A DNA stretch of 64,000 bases, taken from assembly GCF_047948215.1 (NCBI RefSeq), contig NC_134456.1:194043034-194107033 (forward strand), read 5' to 3'. Both the position numbers and the translations under genes were made by a program. This document shows positions 24,505 through 37,066 of this stretch, in pieces. This DNA is from Lycorma delicatula. Taxonomy: Eukaryota; Arthropoda; Insecta; Hemiptera; Fulgoridae. The notes beneath the pieces are model-generated. The model saw only the letters and a program-made list of their open reading frames with translations. It searched no databases and had not been told where the DNA came from. Position 1 is the first letter of the stretch. Each line of letters opens with the position of its first letter.

Positions 24505-25880
24505 CGTTTTTCAAAACAGAATATGTTAGAACATCTTAAACAACTAACTTATCGATCTCCAATTATCGCAATATACTTTTATTAAGTATTAATGTTACTT
24601 AATTTATAATCAATAACATTTAGAAAAAAAAAATGACAATAAAAATTGGTGCCCCTGAAGTGAACAAATCGATTTATATATACCCATATATATGAAGTTA
24701 TATACTCGTTCACTAAAATAACAATGTTACTGACAGAAATGTACAATAATTCAATTACAGTTTTTTAACTGAAATTCATCTTATAAGATTTCTTGAGCTT
24801 AAAATTGCTATCACGTACGGCGCTTAAGGAAAAAGAGAATTCCATAGGACAAGAATATAAGTAGGATTACCTATCGATATTGAATTTTTTAACGACCTGA
24901 GGTTGTGAAATCCACATACTCTATCAAAGTAGCTGTGGGCAACCAGTCTCCCTGATCGCAACCCCACATTCAATGGCAACTCATGGAGGTTACATCGCTT
25001 ACCTGAATCGTTCAATCCGTTGGCATCGCTCCAACTTGAATTCAACTGGTGTTTTGCAATAAAACATTTTACTACTCAGTTGGGTTAGATATATATTTAG
25101 TATTATAAGATATTATCAGATTTACAGCCGTATTTTTCCACAATAGACTTACCTATGAACTACTATTAAAGATATATATTTATTTAAAATTAAGGATAAG
25201 ATATAAGTACACGGTTTAATTAAAAATAATAATTAATGTAAAAGAAAATAACAGATAAAACAGAGATAACATTTAAAAAGATATATTACTTTAAAAAAAT
25301 AACACATAAAATGCCGCATAATGTATCAGAAATTCTTATCCTGCTTCAAAACTACATAATCTTCATCGTACTCAATTATTACCCAAGATATAAATGTGGC
25401 TCCATACCGGAGTCGTAAAATTGAAAATATGTAATCCAATATTAAAAAAATGAATAAAAACTTGAGATAAATCGAAACTTTTATATAAAACTGTTTTAAA
25501 TTACGTTTAAAAATTGTTAAATTCAGTCAAGACTAGACGAACGAAAACAAAGAAAAAAAGACCGAAGGAAATCTTTATGCTGTTAAATAGTATATAGGTC
25601 AATAAACAGTAAATAGTTCTAGTGTGGAACGGAGTTTATATTGAAATAATTTACCAAGTTACTTTTAAATTAATACAGACTGATTTTAAAAAATAAGACT
25701 TATAGGTAACATATTAATTTTTATTTTTAAACTTCCGTCACTAAGTATAATGTAATAAAAATTTTACGTAACATGTCTTACAAATATGAGACATCAAATT
25801 ACGTACATGAAATATAATTTTAAAGTAAGAAAGCATAAACAAAATAAGAATAAATTTAAGAATAAAAGTTTAATAATAAA
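24505..25880. other. AT-rich stretch with an unassigned less AT-rich patch
   Basis: The patch 24815-25065 is clearly richer in G+C and carries a 73-codon minus-strand frame (25045-24824) without a recognisable domain. It could be an isolated exon or an old repeat. No splice signals or second copy were found. Confidence 0.35.
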
Positions 25881-26538
25881 AAATCTGATGGATAACAACA
25901 CATGACTTCCTTGTACGCCAATTAAATTACATATACACTTATTTTAAAATGAAAAGTTCATAAAATTTTATTTCATTACTGATATTTTTCATATTTTTTT
26001 TTATTGTTATTTATTGAAAAACTTTTTATACAATCAGAGGTTAATAATTATTAATAAATCAATATATTTAAATAAAAAAAATAAAAAATTAAAGAAAAAG
26101 GAGATGAAGTCGGCTTTGAACCGATGTGCCTTCCCCTTGTAGATCCAAATATTTCATTAATTAAAATTTCATTTAGCTATAACTCTGGAATCAATGAAAA
26201 TAAGTACCACTTATGATATATCGTTGAAAAGCTCTCAATGAGGGCTTTTCCAAATCCAAATCTTTTGGATTTTGGCCTTTTTTGGATACTTTTGGTCCAC
26301 TCGATTGCAATCAAAAGGGCAGGTGTACAACTAGATGTTACAGCAGTTCTAAATCCAAAGTTTCAACATCCTACGGCTAATCGTTTTTGAATTATGCGAG
26401 ATACGTACGTACGTACAGACGTCACGCCGAAACTAGTTAAATTGGATTCAGTGATGGTCAAAATGGATAATTCCATTGAAATCTGAAAACCAAACTTTTT
26501 CGCGATCACAATACTTCCTTTACTTCGTACAAGGAAGT
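25881..26538. mobile_element. Inverted-end element family, copy 3
   Basis: The core runs from ACTTCCTTGTACG (25905) to GTACAAGGAAGT (26538), with the shared AATCTGATGG leader just upstream (25881 on). It is the shortest of the four copies, but the ends are perfect matches to each other over 13 bp. AATAAATTT occurs on both sides (about 25852 and 26543) but is too simple to call a target duplication. The internal CCTACGGCTAATCGTTTTTG and ACGTACGTACGTAC segments are conserved. Confidence 0.7.
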
Positions 26539-27340
26539 ACAAATAAATTTGCTTATAGAAAATGGCAAGTTTTATTGTATTTAAATACTTTATCTGGAAC
26601 TCAGATGGAATAAAATATTATTAATAAATTCTTCAAAATGAACTAGAAAGTATAAGAATAATATTCACTGTTTGTAAAAAAAAAAAAAGTTTAACAATAA
26701 ATTTAAATGATTTATATTTTTGAAACAAATTAAGACTGATAACTTTAACAGTACAACAATAAACTATCAATACACTAAATAACTATAATGGTTGACTATA
26801 ACAAAAATAATTAATTTCTTTCCGACATATTATTTAAATATATTACGAATAAAATCTACACGCATCCGTTAAATTTAGTAATGTAGAAAAAAATAAAATT
26901 TATTTCATTCAATTTCTGCGCTTTTAAAATATAAGGTTTTATTATTTAAAAAGTACCACCAATACAGAAAATAATATAATAACATACATTCCTCTCAAGA
27001 AATAGTTTGTAATTATTTCATTACACTTATAAATATTTATATACTGGATATTATTGGTACCTACCTTGAAAAGATTAGTACAATAATACACGATGTTTAA
27101 GATGAGTATCAATCATTATACGTATATGGATGCAAACTTCATAAAAATTATAATAATATCTAGTTTTAGTAATAATAATATTACATCTATAGGCAGATTT
27201 ACCATAAATTAATCTAAGATAAGCTAGATACAAACACGGTGAATTTTCTTTTTATCTATTCAGTGAATAAATCATTTAATAATCAATTAATTTTAACAGA
27301 TGTAATCCTCAGTTCAATCAGAAAATAGAAATTTACAAAC
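26539..27340. other. AT-rich non-coding stretch
   Basis: Nothing recognisable was found. Confidence 0.45.
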
Positions 27341-28582
27341 GGATATTTTGATTAACCCGTACAGCAAGACGTACCACTTTCACTGCTCACTTCAGAGTAA
27401 TGTTGAAGACCGTATCCCTAATGAGGACAATTAGAAAAAATTCCACTTTTTTTTTGTTAATAACATTTGTTGGTGTAAAAGTTAAAACAAAAAACCAATA
27501 TTTATTTTATTCAATGAACAGCAACAGTTTAACATCATACAGTTAAAACGTATTAAATGTATTCTATGTTATTAGTAGTATGAAGTTCTAAAAATTTATT
27601 TATTAAAATGTAAAATGAGTTAAGTTGACATTCATGAGTCAAAATTGTCTGTACATGGGGTCGTTCTCATATTCTGTGCTACAATAATGCATTGAATTTC
27701 AAAAAGTAAAATATCGTATTACGAAATAATGTAATATACCAGAAAAACATTTATTATTAATTTTATTGCAAACCAATACTTTTACATTTTTAAGTAGTGG
27801 AATCATCAAAATATTTAATAAAATCTTCATGATGAATAAAAATTTTAATATTTATTTTATAAAAACAATTTTCATTTAATTATTAATAAATAATGTCTGT
27901 ACGGTTTATTATAGTAATTTTACAACAGTTAAAACAAAGGAGAATTATTTTATTTTATACTTTGCAATCAAAAAAATTATCTTTTAAGCTATATGACACA
28001 ACGATGTGCCTTCACTTTTATATAAATAACCAGTTTTTAAAATATGAAATATGCATTAAGTAAGGTGAAGATACGTAAATAATTTATGTTTAAAATGAAA
28101 CATCTTGCGACCTAAATGGGATGACCACAAATATTACATGGCAACCAATGTTAAAAGAGAAGGTAATTTAATCAAGATAGAGTATATTGAAAACAGAATT
28201 CACTTAGGCCTAAAAGTTTAATTTGAAATTCCATAGTTTTCAAAGCAACTGGAAGTGATTTTTTTTCATTTAAATAACCACTTTCCATTGTTTCGACAAT
28301 AATTAAAATTATTAACTCAAGAAATTGGATGTAAAATTAGACCTTAAAACAATATGTCGCAAAACTAATTTCATTGGATGCACTTTATATCTTTTAAAAC
28401 TGTTGTTTATCGAATGAAATAAATATTGAATTTTGTTTTGATTTTTACACTAATGAACGTAATTAGCAAAAAGATGTAGAATTTTTTTAATAGTGCTCAT
28501 TAATGATACGTTCTTCAGCATTACTGCGAAGTGAGCCGTAACAAGTGTTATGATTTGCTGTACGGCTAACCAGAACATTTAA
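27341..28582. mobile_element. Foldback-type element with about 190-bp inverted repeats
   Basis: The left arm (27341-27530) and the reverse complement of the right arm (28397-28582) align over nearly their whole length. Shared blocks in order are GTACAGCAA, GCTCACTTC, AGTAATG, TGAAGA, CGTATC, TAATGAG, then a T-rich block, GTGTAAAA, AAAACAAAA, CAATATTTATTT and CAACAGTTT. The outermost 75 bp are the most conserved (about 80 % by eye). The middle (27531-28396) is AT-rich with no open frame above 60 codons. This is a non-autonomous inverted-repeat DNA element. The superfamily and target duplication are not determined. Confidence 0.75.
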
Positions 28583-31200
28583 GGGATAGGTAATTTAACG
28601 TAGTATGTAAATAGGGCGACCGTTTTGTTTTTGCTAATTTATTTGCAACGGTCTCATTACCTGTTCAGGCTAAAACGGCACAGTAGTAGTGTTTGTGTTC
28701 ATTTTACATTAAACAGGTTGAAGAGATGTAATTAGTTTAGTACACGGTAGGGGCGTGGTAGTATGAAAACAGCCTGGACAACGCGCTATACCGTCCAGAC
28801 TTATTCTGTTATTGCTCCTATTTCTAAACGCGTGAAATGACGTGGTCACCCGGTTTCCCTTTATAACCACTCCCACGTTTAGTCCCCCCACAACTCAAAT
28901 CGACCAATAACCGTCAATAAAGTATTATCCCTTTCTATTATCAACCCAATATTCCAAACCAGCCTCCTGAAAATACCATAATTTTCACCGTTTTTGGCTT
29001 TTATGTATAACAAGAATAGGAAGTGAATGACCTGGATTAAAGATTATCCTAATTTTTCAACGGTTTATTTCCGGTGAATCTGATATCCTTAACCAAATAA
29101 TAAATCTGTAAGTAATTGTAAATTTCATCCATGTACGTAAAAACTAAACTGCTATTTTTTCTTTTTTTTTATAAATGCGTACGGACAAATGTACTTATGA
29201 GACAGATGAAAAAGAAATTTAAGAATTAAAATTTGCATACAATTTGCACTACTCATGATGATTGTACAGGAATCGATACTCGCCTATCTACGAACTACTT
29301 TTGATTACCAATCAAGGTGAAATATTTATCTGAGGGAACAAAATTTGAATATTTGAATCAGTCTGTGATACTAACTAAAGTATTTTAGAAATATTGTTAA
29401 TCTAATATTATTGTTTTTTCTATTTTATTTTTTAAGCGATTACTTTTTTATTTATCTAGTAATATGTTTATATTTTACATAAACTAAAACGAAATCACAA
29501 ATATGAAACTTTTTGTGTTAATAAATTCAAAATAATAATACCGAAATACCAACGAGTCCAATAGATTAAAAAAACACTATTTCCATTATCTACAAACGAA
29601 TTCACAACTTTTTTTATTAAATATCTTTAAAATCACATCAAACGGGATACATGGTAATGTTTTATTCATCAATATTTTTCCGTGCGCAAAGCTTATCTTC
29701 CCTGTGACTATCTCATCCGCTGTCAAGGGGTATGTCGGCTAAAGCCGATTTTAGGTAATAAATAAATCGTACCGAAACGAGAATTTACGCTTGCAAGAAA
29801 AAATAATTAAAGATTTAACTAAAATCTATAATAAATGTTATCAGAAACAGATGGCACATTTTGAAAATATAATCCATGAAATTATAAAAATAATAATTTT
29901 ATATTTAACTTAAACGGCTTATCAAATAACGCATACGAATAATATAACAATAATAACAATCTTATAACAATACCAATTATCCTATAATCTAAAAAACAAA
30001 AAAATAAAACAAAACTGATAAATTTTGCTGGACATTAAAGATAAAAACACGTAGAATGTTATCTAAACAACACAGTCTGGCTACGTAAATACCTTCAGGA
30101 CTAACAGGCTTGTTTGCCGAAAGCAAGTTTAACGATTTAACCAGAATGTCCCTTTTACCTAAAGTAATTCTAAGTAAACACAGTGGTTCAAGCATAAAAA
30201 ATAACTGAATTAAAGACTAAATTTTTAAGAGTATTAAATTGTTAATAATATAAGAAAATTCAATTTATAAAGTGATGAAGTAGATTAACGCCGGCATACA
30301 AACACATTCTTTTTTTTTCAAACTATCTTAAAAGGAAAACATTAACAGAAAAATAACGTCTTTCAGATCACTTGTTTACAAAAGATGAAAATATTGAAGT
30401 AAATGAAGATTAAGCAGAATTATATTTTCACACAAATCGTAAAAATGATTATATCCTTACATTTTAATAACTTTATCATCCAATAATAACTTTACTGTCA
30501 TACAGGATACTATAATCTTAATTTGATAAAAGATTAAAATTGAAATATAGTTAAAATTTGGTCATCGATTAAGCTGCTCGCTTTTCGATGCTTAACTTCT
30601 AAAAACAAATGTATCGTTCAATAATATCGTAAAAATAAAGTAAAAAAAAAAATGCATAAAATAAAATGGGACTATATGTAATAAAATAGTTTTACACTTC
30701 GAATATACATTTTTTTAAATGAAAATTTACTACAAGAGAGAGATTGCTAAAAACATAGTTGAGATGTTATTTTTTCTGAGTTCTACATAAATCCCAACAA
30801 AATATAAAAGGTAGGTATTTTTTTAAAAGGTACAAAATGCAACTTGCACTATAAATTCTATTTAAATTCGAGAAATATTATTTCAAAATAAAATAATTAA
30901 TAAATTTCTCAACGGCAAACGATGATTTTGCATTCAGTAAACAGTAATATAATTTCTACTCGTTCTTATTCTATCAGAATAATACCTTGTAAATAATATA
31001 ATTTTTATATTAACTGTAACTAATACATTTATTAATTTATAGAATAATACTAGCATTACTCCATTCAGACTTTAAATAAGATTCATTTTGTTTTATGAAC
31101 AATTATCAAAATATTACACGTTAAGTAAAATATATGAATGAACAGAAAGTAATAAGCAAAAACATAAAGAGTAATAGTCCCTGGCTCTACTACAATATAT
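28583..31200. other. AT-rich stretch, mildly GC-richer at 28583-28960
   Basis: The segment directly right of the foldback element is less AT-rich and contains a 60-codon minus frame without a domain. It might be the genomic target or more of the element. A minus-strand frame at 29989-30195 is anonymous. The rest holds nothing recognisable. Confidence 0.4.
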
Positions 31201-31522
31201 CAGTAACAGTATCTGTTACTGAAACTTATCAGTTTATTACGAAATCTATGAAATAGATTACAGGATTTATTACGGGATCTATGAAATAGAGTTCACTTGC
31301 CGTCGTAAATAAAAAAAGGACGTGTAGAAGTACCGTGTAACAACTCTGCGAACAAGAAACTTTCAACCGTTTTAACAAAACAATTACAACTACCAACAGA
31401 TGAAACTGTAATCTACACTAATAGATTACAATATTCAGGTTCGAACGTGCAGTCATTGCCCTCTCTTAAGAGCAAAACACTAGCGAAATGACTGCAACGT
31501 CCTTTCCTAGGTCCATCTAGGA
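31201..31522. repeat. Cluster of perfect hairpins and a 33-bp tandem repeat
   Basis: Four inverted repeats and a palindrome occur within 322 bp. CAGTAACAG/CTGTTACTG is at 31201-31221. TGTAATCTA/TAGATTACA is at 31407-31430. TGCAGTCATT/AATGACTGCA is at 31448-31496, extendable outward through ACG/CGT with one unpaired base. The palindrome CTCTTAAGAG (31463-31472) sits in the loop of that last pair. TCCTAG/CTAGGA is at 31505-31522. Between the first two lies a tandem repeat of two 33-bp units starting at 31233 (TTTATTACG...). Confidence 0.65.
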
Positions 31523-31626
31523 GAGGTTGCACAACTATAAAAAAAAACCATTCAGTAGTATGCAACTGTTTAACCGAGTATAGCGGTATAGATAATACAT
31601 ATAATCATTAATAATTCTACTCAGAA

Positions 31627-31659
<33 letters not shown>

Positions 31660-33758
31660 TACGACAGCTCAGTTTAATACAACGTAAATCATTATAAAAA
31701 AGAGGTATACAAATACAATCATTAAGAAAAACTCTAGTAATTCATTTAGAAACATTTAAGTTTCATTCTGAATTAGATCACAATTTATAGCAAAAAACGG
31801 AGATAAATTTAAAGTTTTATCATATTTTACTAAGTAATTCTAATTTTAATTCATGCCAACAAAGAAATTATTAAAATATTCATTTCATTTACTTATGGCT
31901 ATAAATTAGATTATAAAATATGTTAAAGTAAAGATAATACCCTGAATATATTAAAGTTCGATTGTATGAACTGTTACATACACTTTTTTAATGCGGTTTA
32001 TAGTATAAATTTAATTTTTCAACAATATCACATAAATTGGTGGGAACTGATAAGAACAGCCCTTTTGAGCTCATCTAGCAATCGATCGAATATTTGTAAC
32101 GTCAAAGAAATTGAACTGAAAGATTTAAATAGAACTAATTAAATAGATTTAAATAGAGTTACCATCGACCGAAAAACACGAGCAAAAAATAGTGCTACGT
32201 TACAACCAAATAACAATATTATATAATTTAAAAGATTTTTGTTAGGCGACTCCTTATCCGAAAGAAAAAAGTAACGATGATGGTGTAAAACAACCATAAA
32301 GCATAAATAAATAAAGCTAGCTAAATTAATAAATATATTTTTTGTAACCTAAACCATAACACATGAGAAAAAGCATACGAATGATTTCTATTAAGAAAAA
32401 TAAGGAGCAACATAAACTGTATTACGCGTTTTGAAAGTTTTTTCTTTGAAGAATTAGATTATATTTTACGAACCACTTGATGGAAAAACTGATTTTAATA
32501 GTATTTCAGGTTTTACATTATTTCAAGCAAACTAAATCATATCGACTGATACGAAAGTTCTATACTGCATTTTATGCTTACGTGAAGCGATTGAATTTTT
32601 TCTAACATAAAATCGAGATTCATAACCGTTTAGATGGAAATTCTTCTTTTCTTCACAACCTTAATAAAAAAATGCTTAAGCAACAGATAATATTCTTTAA
32701 CATAAAAATTACTTTATTCTTATAATCTAATAAAAAATTAAATTCCTGATAAAAAATTGAAAATACAGTTTTTATCAGGCGATTAGTTACAAGGAAAACA
32801 GGAGATAAATTACAATGTATTTTCTATGGAAAATTTACCGTAATTCCAAAATGTTTTCTTCAAATAAATTACAACATATAACAGTAATACAAAAGAAAAT
32901 AACGATTAATATGGTTAAAATTCAATTCTTTCCAACAACTAGTTCGTAAGGGAACACTTCAAAGGCAATTCTTTTTTGAATAAAACACTAGAATTTATTT
33001 TAAATCTATACAGTGTTTATAAAAACCGTTCAATAATTCAGGGAATGGTCCCCGACGATATAAAGGAAAAATTTTATTATCAACATAGGTCCGTAAGTAA
33101 ACGCTTAGTTTAATAATCTCAATAAAAATTCACTTATACTGTAGTATGTCATCCATTAAAAATAAACGTTCATTGAAAACAAATCTTAACACAACATCCT
33201 GTGCATAACACTTCTTTAATCCATTTGAAAAAGAAGTGGATTAAAAAAGATTTCTTTAATCCATTTCACAGAATTAATAATAATAATCCATTCTGATATC
33301 TTAAAAACTCGTTAATAATTTATTTGATTTTTAAATAAATTTTCGGAATATATTTCCTTGATTTTTAAAATTCATTTCAGCGAAATTTAATATTCAATTT
33401 AAAGAGAAATAATTAAACAATATCATGGTAAAACCATAATTATGAAATTATCAGAATTGTAATTTGCAAAAAGAAAAACTGTTGCGAAATTTTAAGTGGG
33501 CGTACCAGTCCGCTTGTAAATAATATACATTTTATTTCTTTAATAATCATGTTTATGAAAACACAAAAATATGTTTAAGTAAATAAAAAATAAGATAATT
33601 CTACTCAACGAGTCTTGATAATTTATCATCTTTGTTATTTTTATTTATAAGAAATTGAAATTTTGCTACTTTAAACTAATTTTTTAACAAAAACATAATA
33701 CACTACCAATGACATTTTAATTCCATAAATATTTTTCAGCATTTTTTTCTTCATTTTT
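31523..33758. other. AT-rich non-coding stretch
   Basis: (AT)n microsatellite at 31628-31657. The sequence TTCTTTAATCCATTT occurs twice near 33212 and 33251, with an inverted relative between them. No gene is supported. Confidence 0.45.
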
Positions 33759-34094
33759 ATACAGAAAAGTATGGGTGGATAAAGTGACAAATGAAGAGGT
33801 ATTGCGGCAAATAGATGAAGAAAGAAGCATTTGGAAAAATATAGTTAAAAGAAGAGACAGACTTATAGGCCACATATTAAGGCATCCTGGAATAGTCGCT
33901 TTAATATTGGAAGGACAGGTAGAAGGAAAAAATTGTGTAGGCAGGCCACGTTTGGAGTATGTAAAACAAATTGTTGGGGATGTAGGATGTAGAGGGTATA
34001 CTGAAATGAAACGACTAGCACTAGATAGGGAATCTTGGAGAGCTGCATCAAACCAGTCAAATGACTGAAGACAAAAAAAAAATACAGAAAAGTA
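33759..34094 (+). mobile_element. 5'-truncated LINE: reverse-transcriptase C-terminal tail with target duplication
   Basis: An insertion of about 310 bp (33772-34081) is flanked by perfect 13-bp direct repeats, ATACAGAAAAGTA (33759-33771 and 34082-34094). It carries the end of a non-LTR retrotransposon ORF2. The frame is open from the first inserted base (TGG GTG GAT) to TGA at 34066-34068, about 98 codons. Recognisable family features are NEEVLRQI, RDRLIGHILRHPG, EGQVEGK, GRPRLEY and a closing LALDRESWRAA. This is the region after the reverse-transcriptase domain. The stop is followed within a few bases by a short A tail. No internal stop or frameshift is seen, so the insertion looks recent. 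The catalytic domain and endonuclease are absent and the fragment cannot move by itself. Confidence 0.85.
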
Positions 34095-37058
34095 GTGAAT
34101 TAGAAACATAGTGTAATAGAAACAAAGTCAGACAGCCAAATTCATAAATAAGTGATAATAAACAATAATTCGACGATAAGTGGTATTAAAAAATTATATG
34201 TATATTATATACGCACTACAAAATTTAATTACAATGAAAATGAACTTAAATTAAAATAAAAGTATCGTTTATTATAATGATCAGTTAAGAAGTTTAAAGA
34301 GTACTAGGCTTACTCTAGTATGCATTTCTCTGGATGCAAATATAATTAAATTACATAAATTTCAATTACAAAGTTCATAATATCACTGCAACTAACTTTT
34401 AGCTCACAGCTTTTCGTTATCTCAATGGGTTGGAATTTATTTTCCTTTCCAGTTGGCCAAGTATGCTCTCCATTATAAATCTACTCGGTACTGCTCCCTC
34501 CGTTTATAAAACGGATTTCTCAAACTAAAATTCTCACATTAATGCGAGTAAATTTGCGATAATATTTTATATTCGTAAGTAAAAACTCGTCTTCATCCGT
34601 AGAGTATATAAAACATTTAAAAGATATAATTTTCCCCCGAGCTGTGAAATTGCATGGGAATTTTACTTCTTGAAATAATTCATCTCGAAAAGATTAAAAT
34701 CATTTAATTCAAAAGTTTTAATATCTGTTTAAAATACTTTTACATAACTTTAAAAACAATTAGTTTTTTGTACCTAATTCTTTGTTAAATGAGTTATCTC
34801 TTATGTAAAATAATAAAGAGGAAAAAACAGAGTAATATTTCTCGCAGAAAATAGAATTTCTCATCTAATAATAACACTGATATTTTAATTATATTTGTTT
34901 TAATTAGTTAATTTATAAAAAAATTATCCTGACAACAAATGGTCTAAATTAAGAACGAAAATATTAATCCACGTAATAAAAAACCTACTGTTAATAACAA
35001 TTTACGATATGAATAACTGATATTTAAAAGTAAACATCTGTTATAAAATATATTTTTCACACCGTCAGTATATAGACTGAATTCTTAAAGAGAGCGGCCA
35101 ACCAAAAAATAATTCAAAGCTGTTAGCGTCAAACTGCATAATATTACGCGTATTTTCCCAAATTTATTTTTATATATATTCTCTGTCGTTGAATACATAT
35201 TATTGATCACAACGATGCAAATTTCATTTTAATAAATCAGATTCAAATTGTAAACAACACAACTTTTACCGTGTAAAAATGTCATAACTATAAAAAAGAT
35301 AAATTGTACACTATATTAATATTTACATACACACACACTGTCTCTCTCAGTAGCGAAAATAACACACTTATTTCATCGTCACCTTCTGAATAATGACTTT
35401 TGTGATGTATTCGAAATATAAATAATTGTGGAATACAAAGAAAGTCATGACTTCAAAATATATTTTTAGTAACTACCAGGAATACTGATTAGAATTTAAA
35501 GGAAAGATTAATAATAAATAGATGTATAAAAGAATAGTGATATAAAAAATCAAATTCAACGAAATTTTCAAGAATACGGCAAACTGAATAGTAATAATCA
35601 GTCAACAATACCCAATCCACTGCCTTAGAGCACATTCAGTTGGCTAGTTCACTTTAGCTCGGCTATTGAAATAACTATTATCCAGTAATTCATGCGTCAG
35701 AAAGGGAAATGAATTCAAACTCATAAATATTTCTGCCTATAGGTAATATATATTGAATAACAGTACGGAACGACACACAAGGATAGCGGGAATTTGTTTT
35801 CTCCCTAACTGCAGAACCTGGACAAATGTCCCTTGCTGCTGTGTCTTTCTGTTTTATTTGGCGGGTTTTTCATTTTGTGGCGGTTATAGATTTTATTTGT
35901 TTTATTTTATTTAAGAACGGATTTCGTATTTGCGTTCCGGTCCCTGAATAACAATACATGTTGTCATTGGTGAGGGTTAAACCAATTTTCATGTTGAAAA
36001 CTTATATGTGACTATATTATAATCCCAAAATCAGAAATAGTTTGCTTGTGAAAATTTTTAGATGGCTGTTAACGTGGAGATGTAATTTGCCCGTAAGCTT
36101 ATTACTTATTTCGTTTCTAAATGACATTGTTATTAGGATTATACGTTCTCCGATACGATCACTTGTATGAGTAATGCAAGAAGATGAAGTTTTTATAAAT
36201 ACAATTCTTGAAACAAACTGAAAACTTTTGGATTTCGACATCAAGAATTTAACTTTAGTCTGGAGATAAAACTATTTCTAAGAACAACTTTTCATTAAAT
36301 AATTTGTCTTCGGAACAGATGATACAATTTTTGTACGATCATAAAGTTAAAGACTTTTATACAGTAAAATTGATCACTTTTAAATACAATAATCCATTTA
36401 CTAATGATTACGTTTATTTTAGTACTTACAAATCTACTATTACACAACGAATTCGCGCAAACATTACATTACGAATATAAAATTAATACTACACATATTG
36501 AAAATAAATCATCCCGGAGAATAACAATTTTATTAATGACAAGTCATACAATAATATTAAAACGGTTTTACGTATTTAGAAGCTTAGCTTTAGTTCTATT
36601 CTAGTTATAATTTGGTATCAACGGCAGACATTCCATTACTACGCAAATCCCTTGCATAACTGTAACACCGACGATAATGAATTGAATTTCAGATTTAATT
36701 ACAATTGACAGAAATCATATGCGAATAATTATTCCTGACACAAATACCTATACAACAGATTGAAAGACAACCCGTGAATTACAATATTAAATATTAAATT
36801 ACAATCCCGTTGTTTCCGGAGAAACTTAATGAAATGAAAAGGGAATACGCCGTATTTTTGGTATCATCATTGTGAATTTTAATTGCCCTAACGCTTACGG
36901 GTCAAATTATTTTCTTTTATATAATCCTTTTATTATATTAACTTAAAAAAGAAGCATATAATCTATAAATAGTCAATTTATAAATTGAAATAAAAGCCAC
37001 TTTAGTAAAACATGAAAATGTACTGGAAGAAAATATGGCAAATGTTTAATAAAAAATA
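34095..37058. other. AT-rich non-coding stretch
   Basis: No gene is supported. A pyrimidine-rich acceptor-like site ends in CTGCAG at about 35815 and is followed by two short open frames encoding hydrophobic peptides, with no supporting donor or coding signal. Frames at 36017-36244 (-) and 36404-36604 (+) are anonymous. Confidence 0.4.
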
Positions 37059-37066
37059 CTAGTGGC

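Noticed and set aside
26543..26551. AATAAATTT as target duplication of copy 3
   Set aside because: The 9-mer is low-complexity in DNA of this composition and is separated from the left end by about 40 bp of shared leader.
31628..31657. CRISPR-like or satellite array
   Set aside because: Regular spacing is only a simple AT microsatellite. No repeat-spacer structure exists anywhere in the window.
33717..34109. 130-codon minus-strand open frame
   Set aside because: It lies opposite the LINE tail, whose plus-strand frame has clear family motifs and a matching target duplication.
35780..35970. Exon after the acceptor-like CTGCAG at about 35815
   Set aside because: Two frames are open for similar lengths and both encode T-rich-driven hydrophobic peptides; no donor or conservation evidence.
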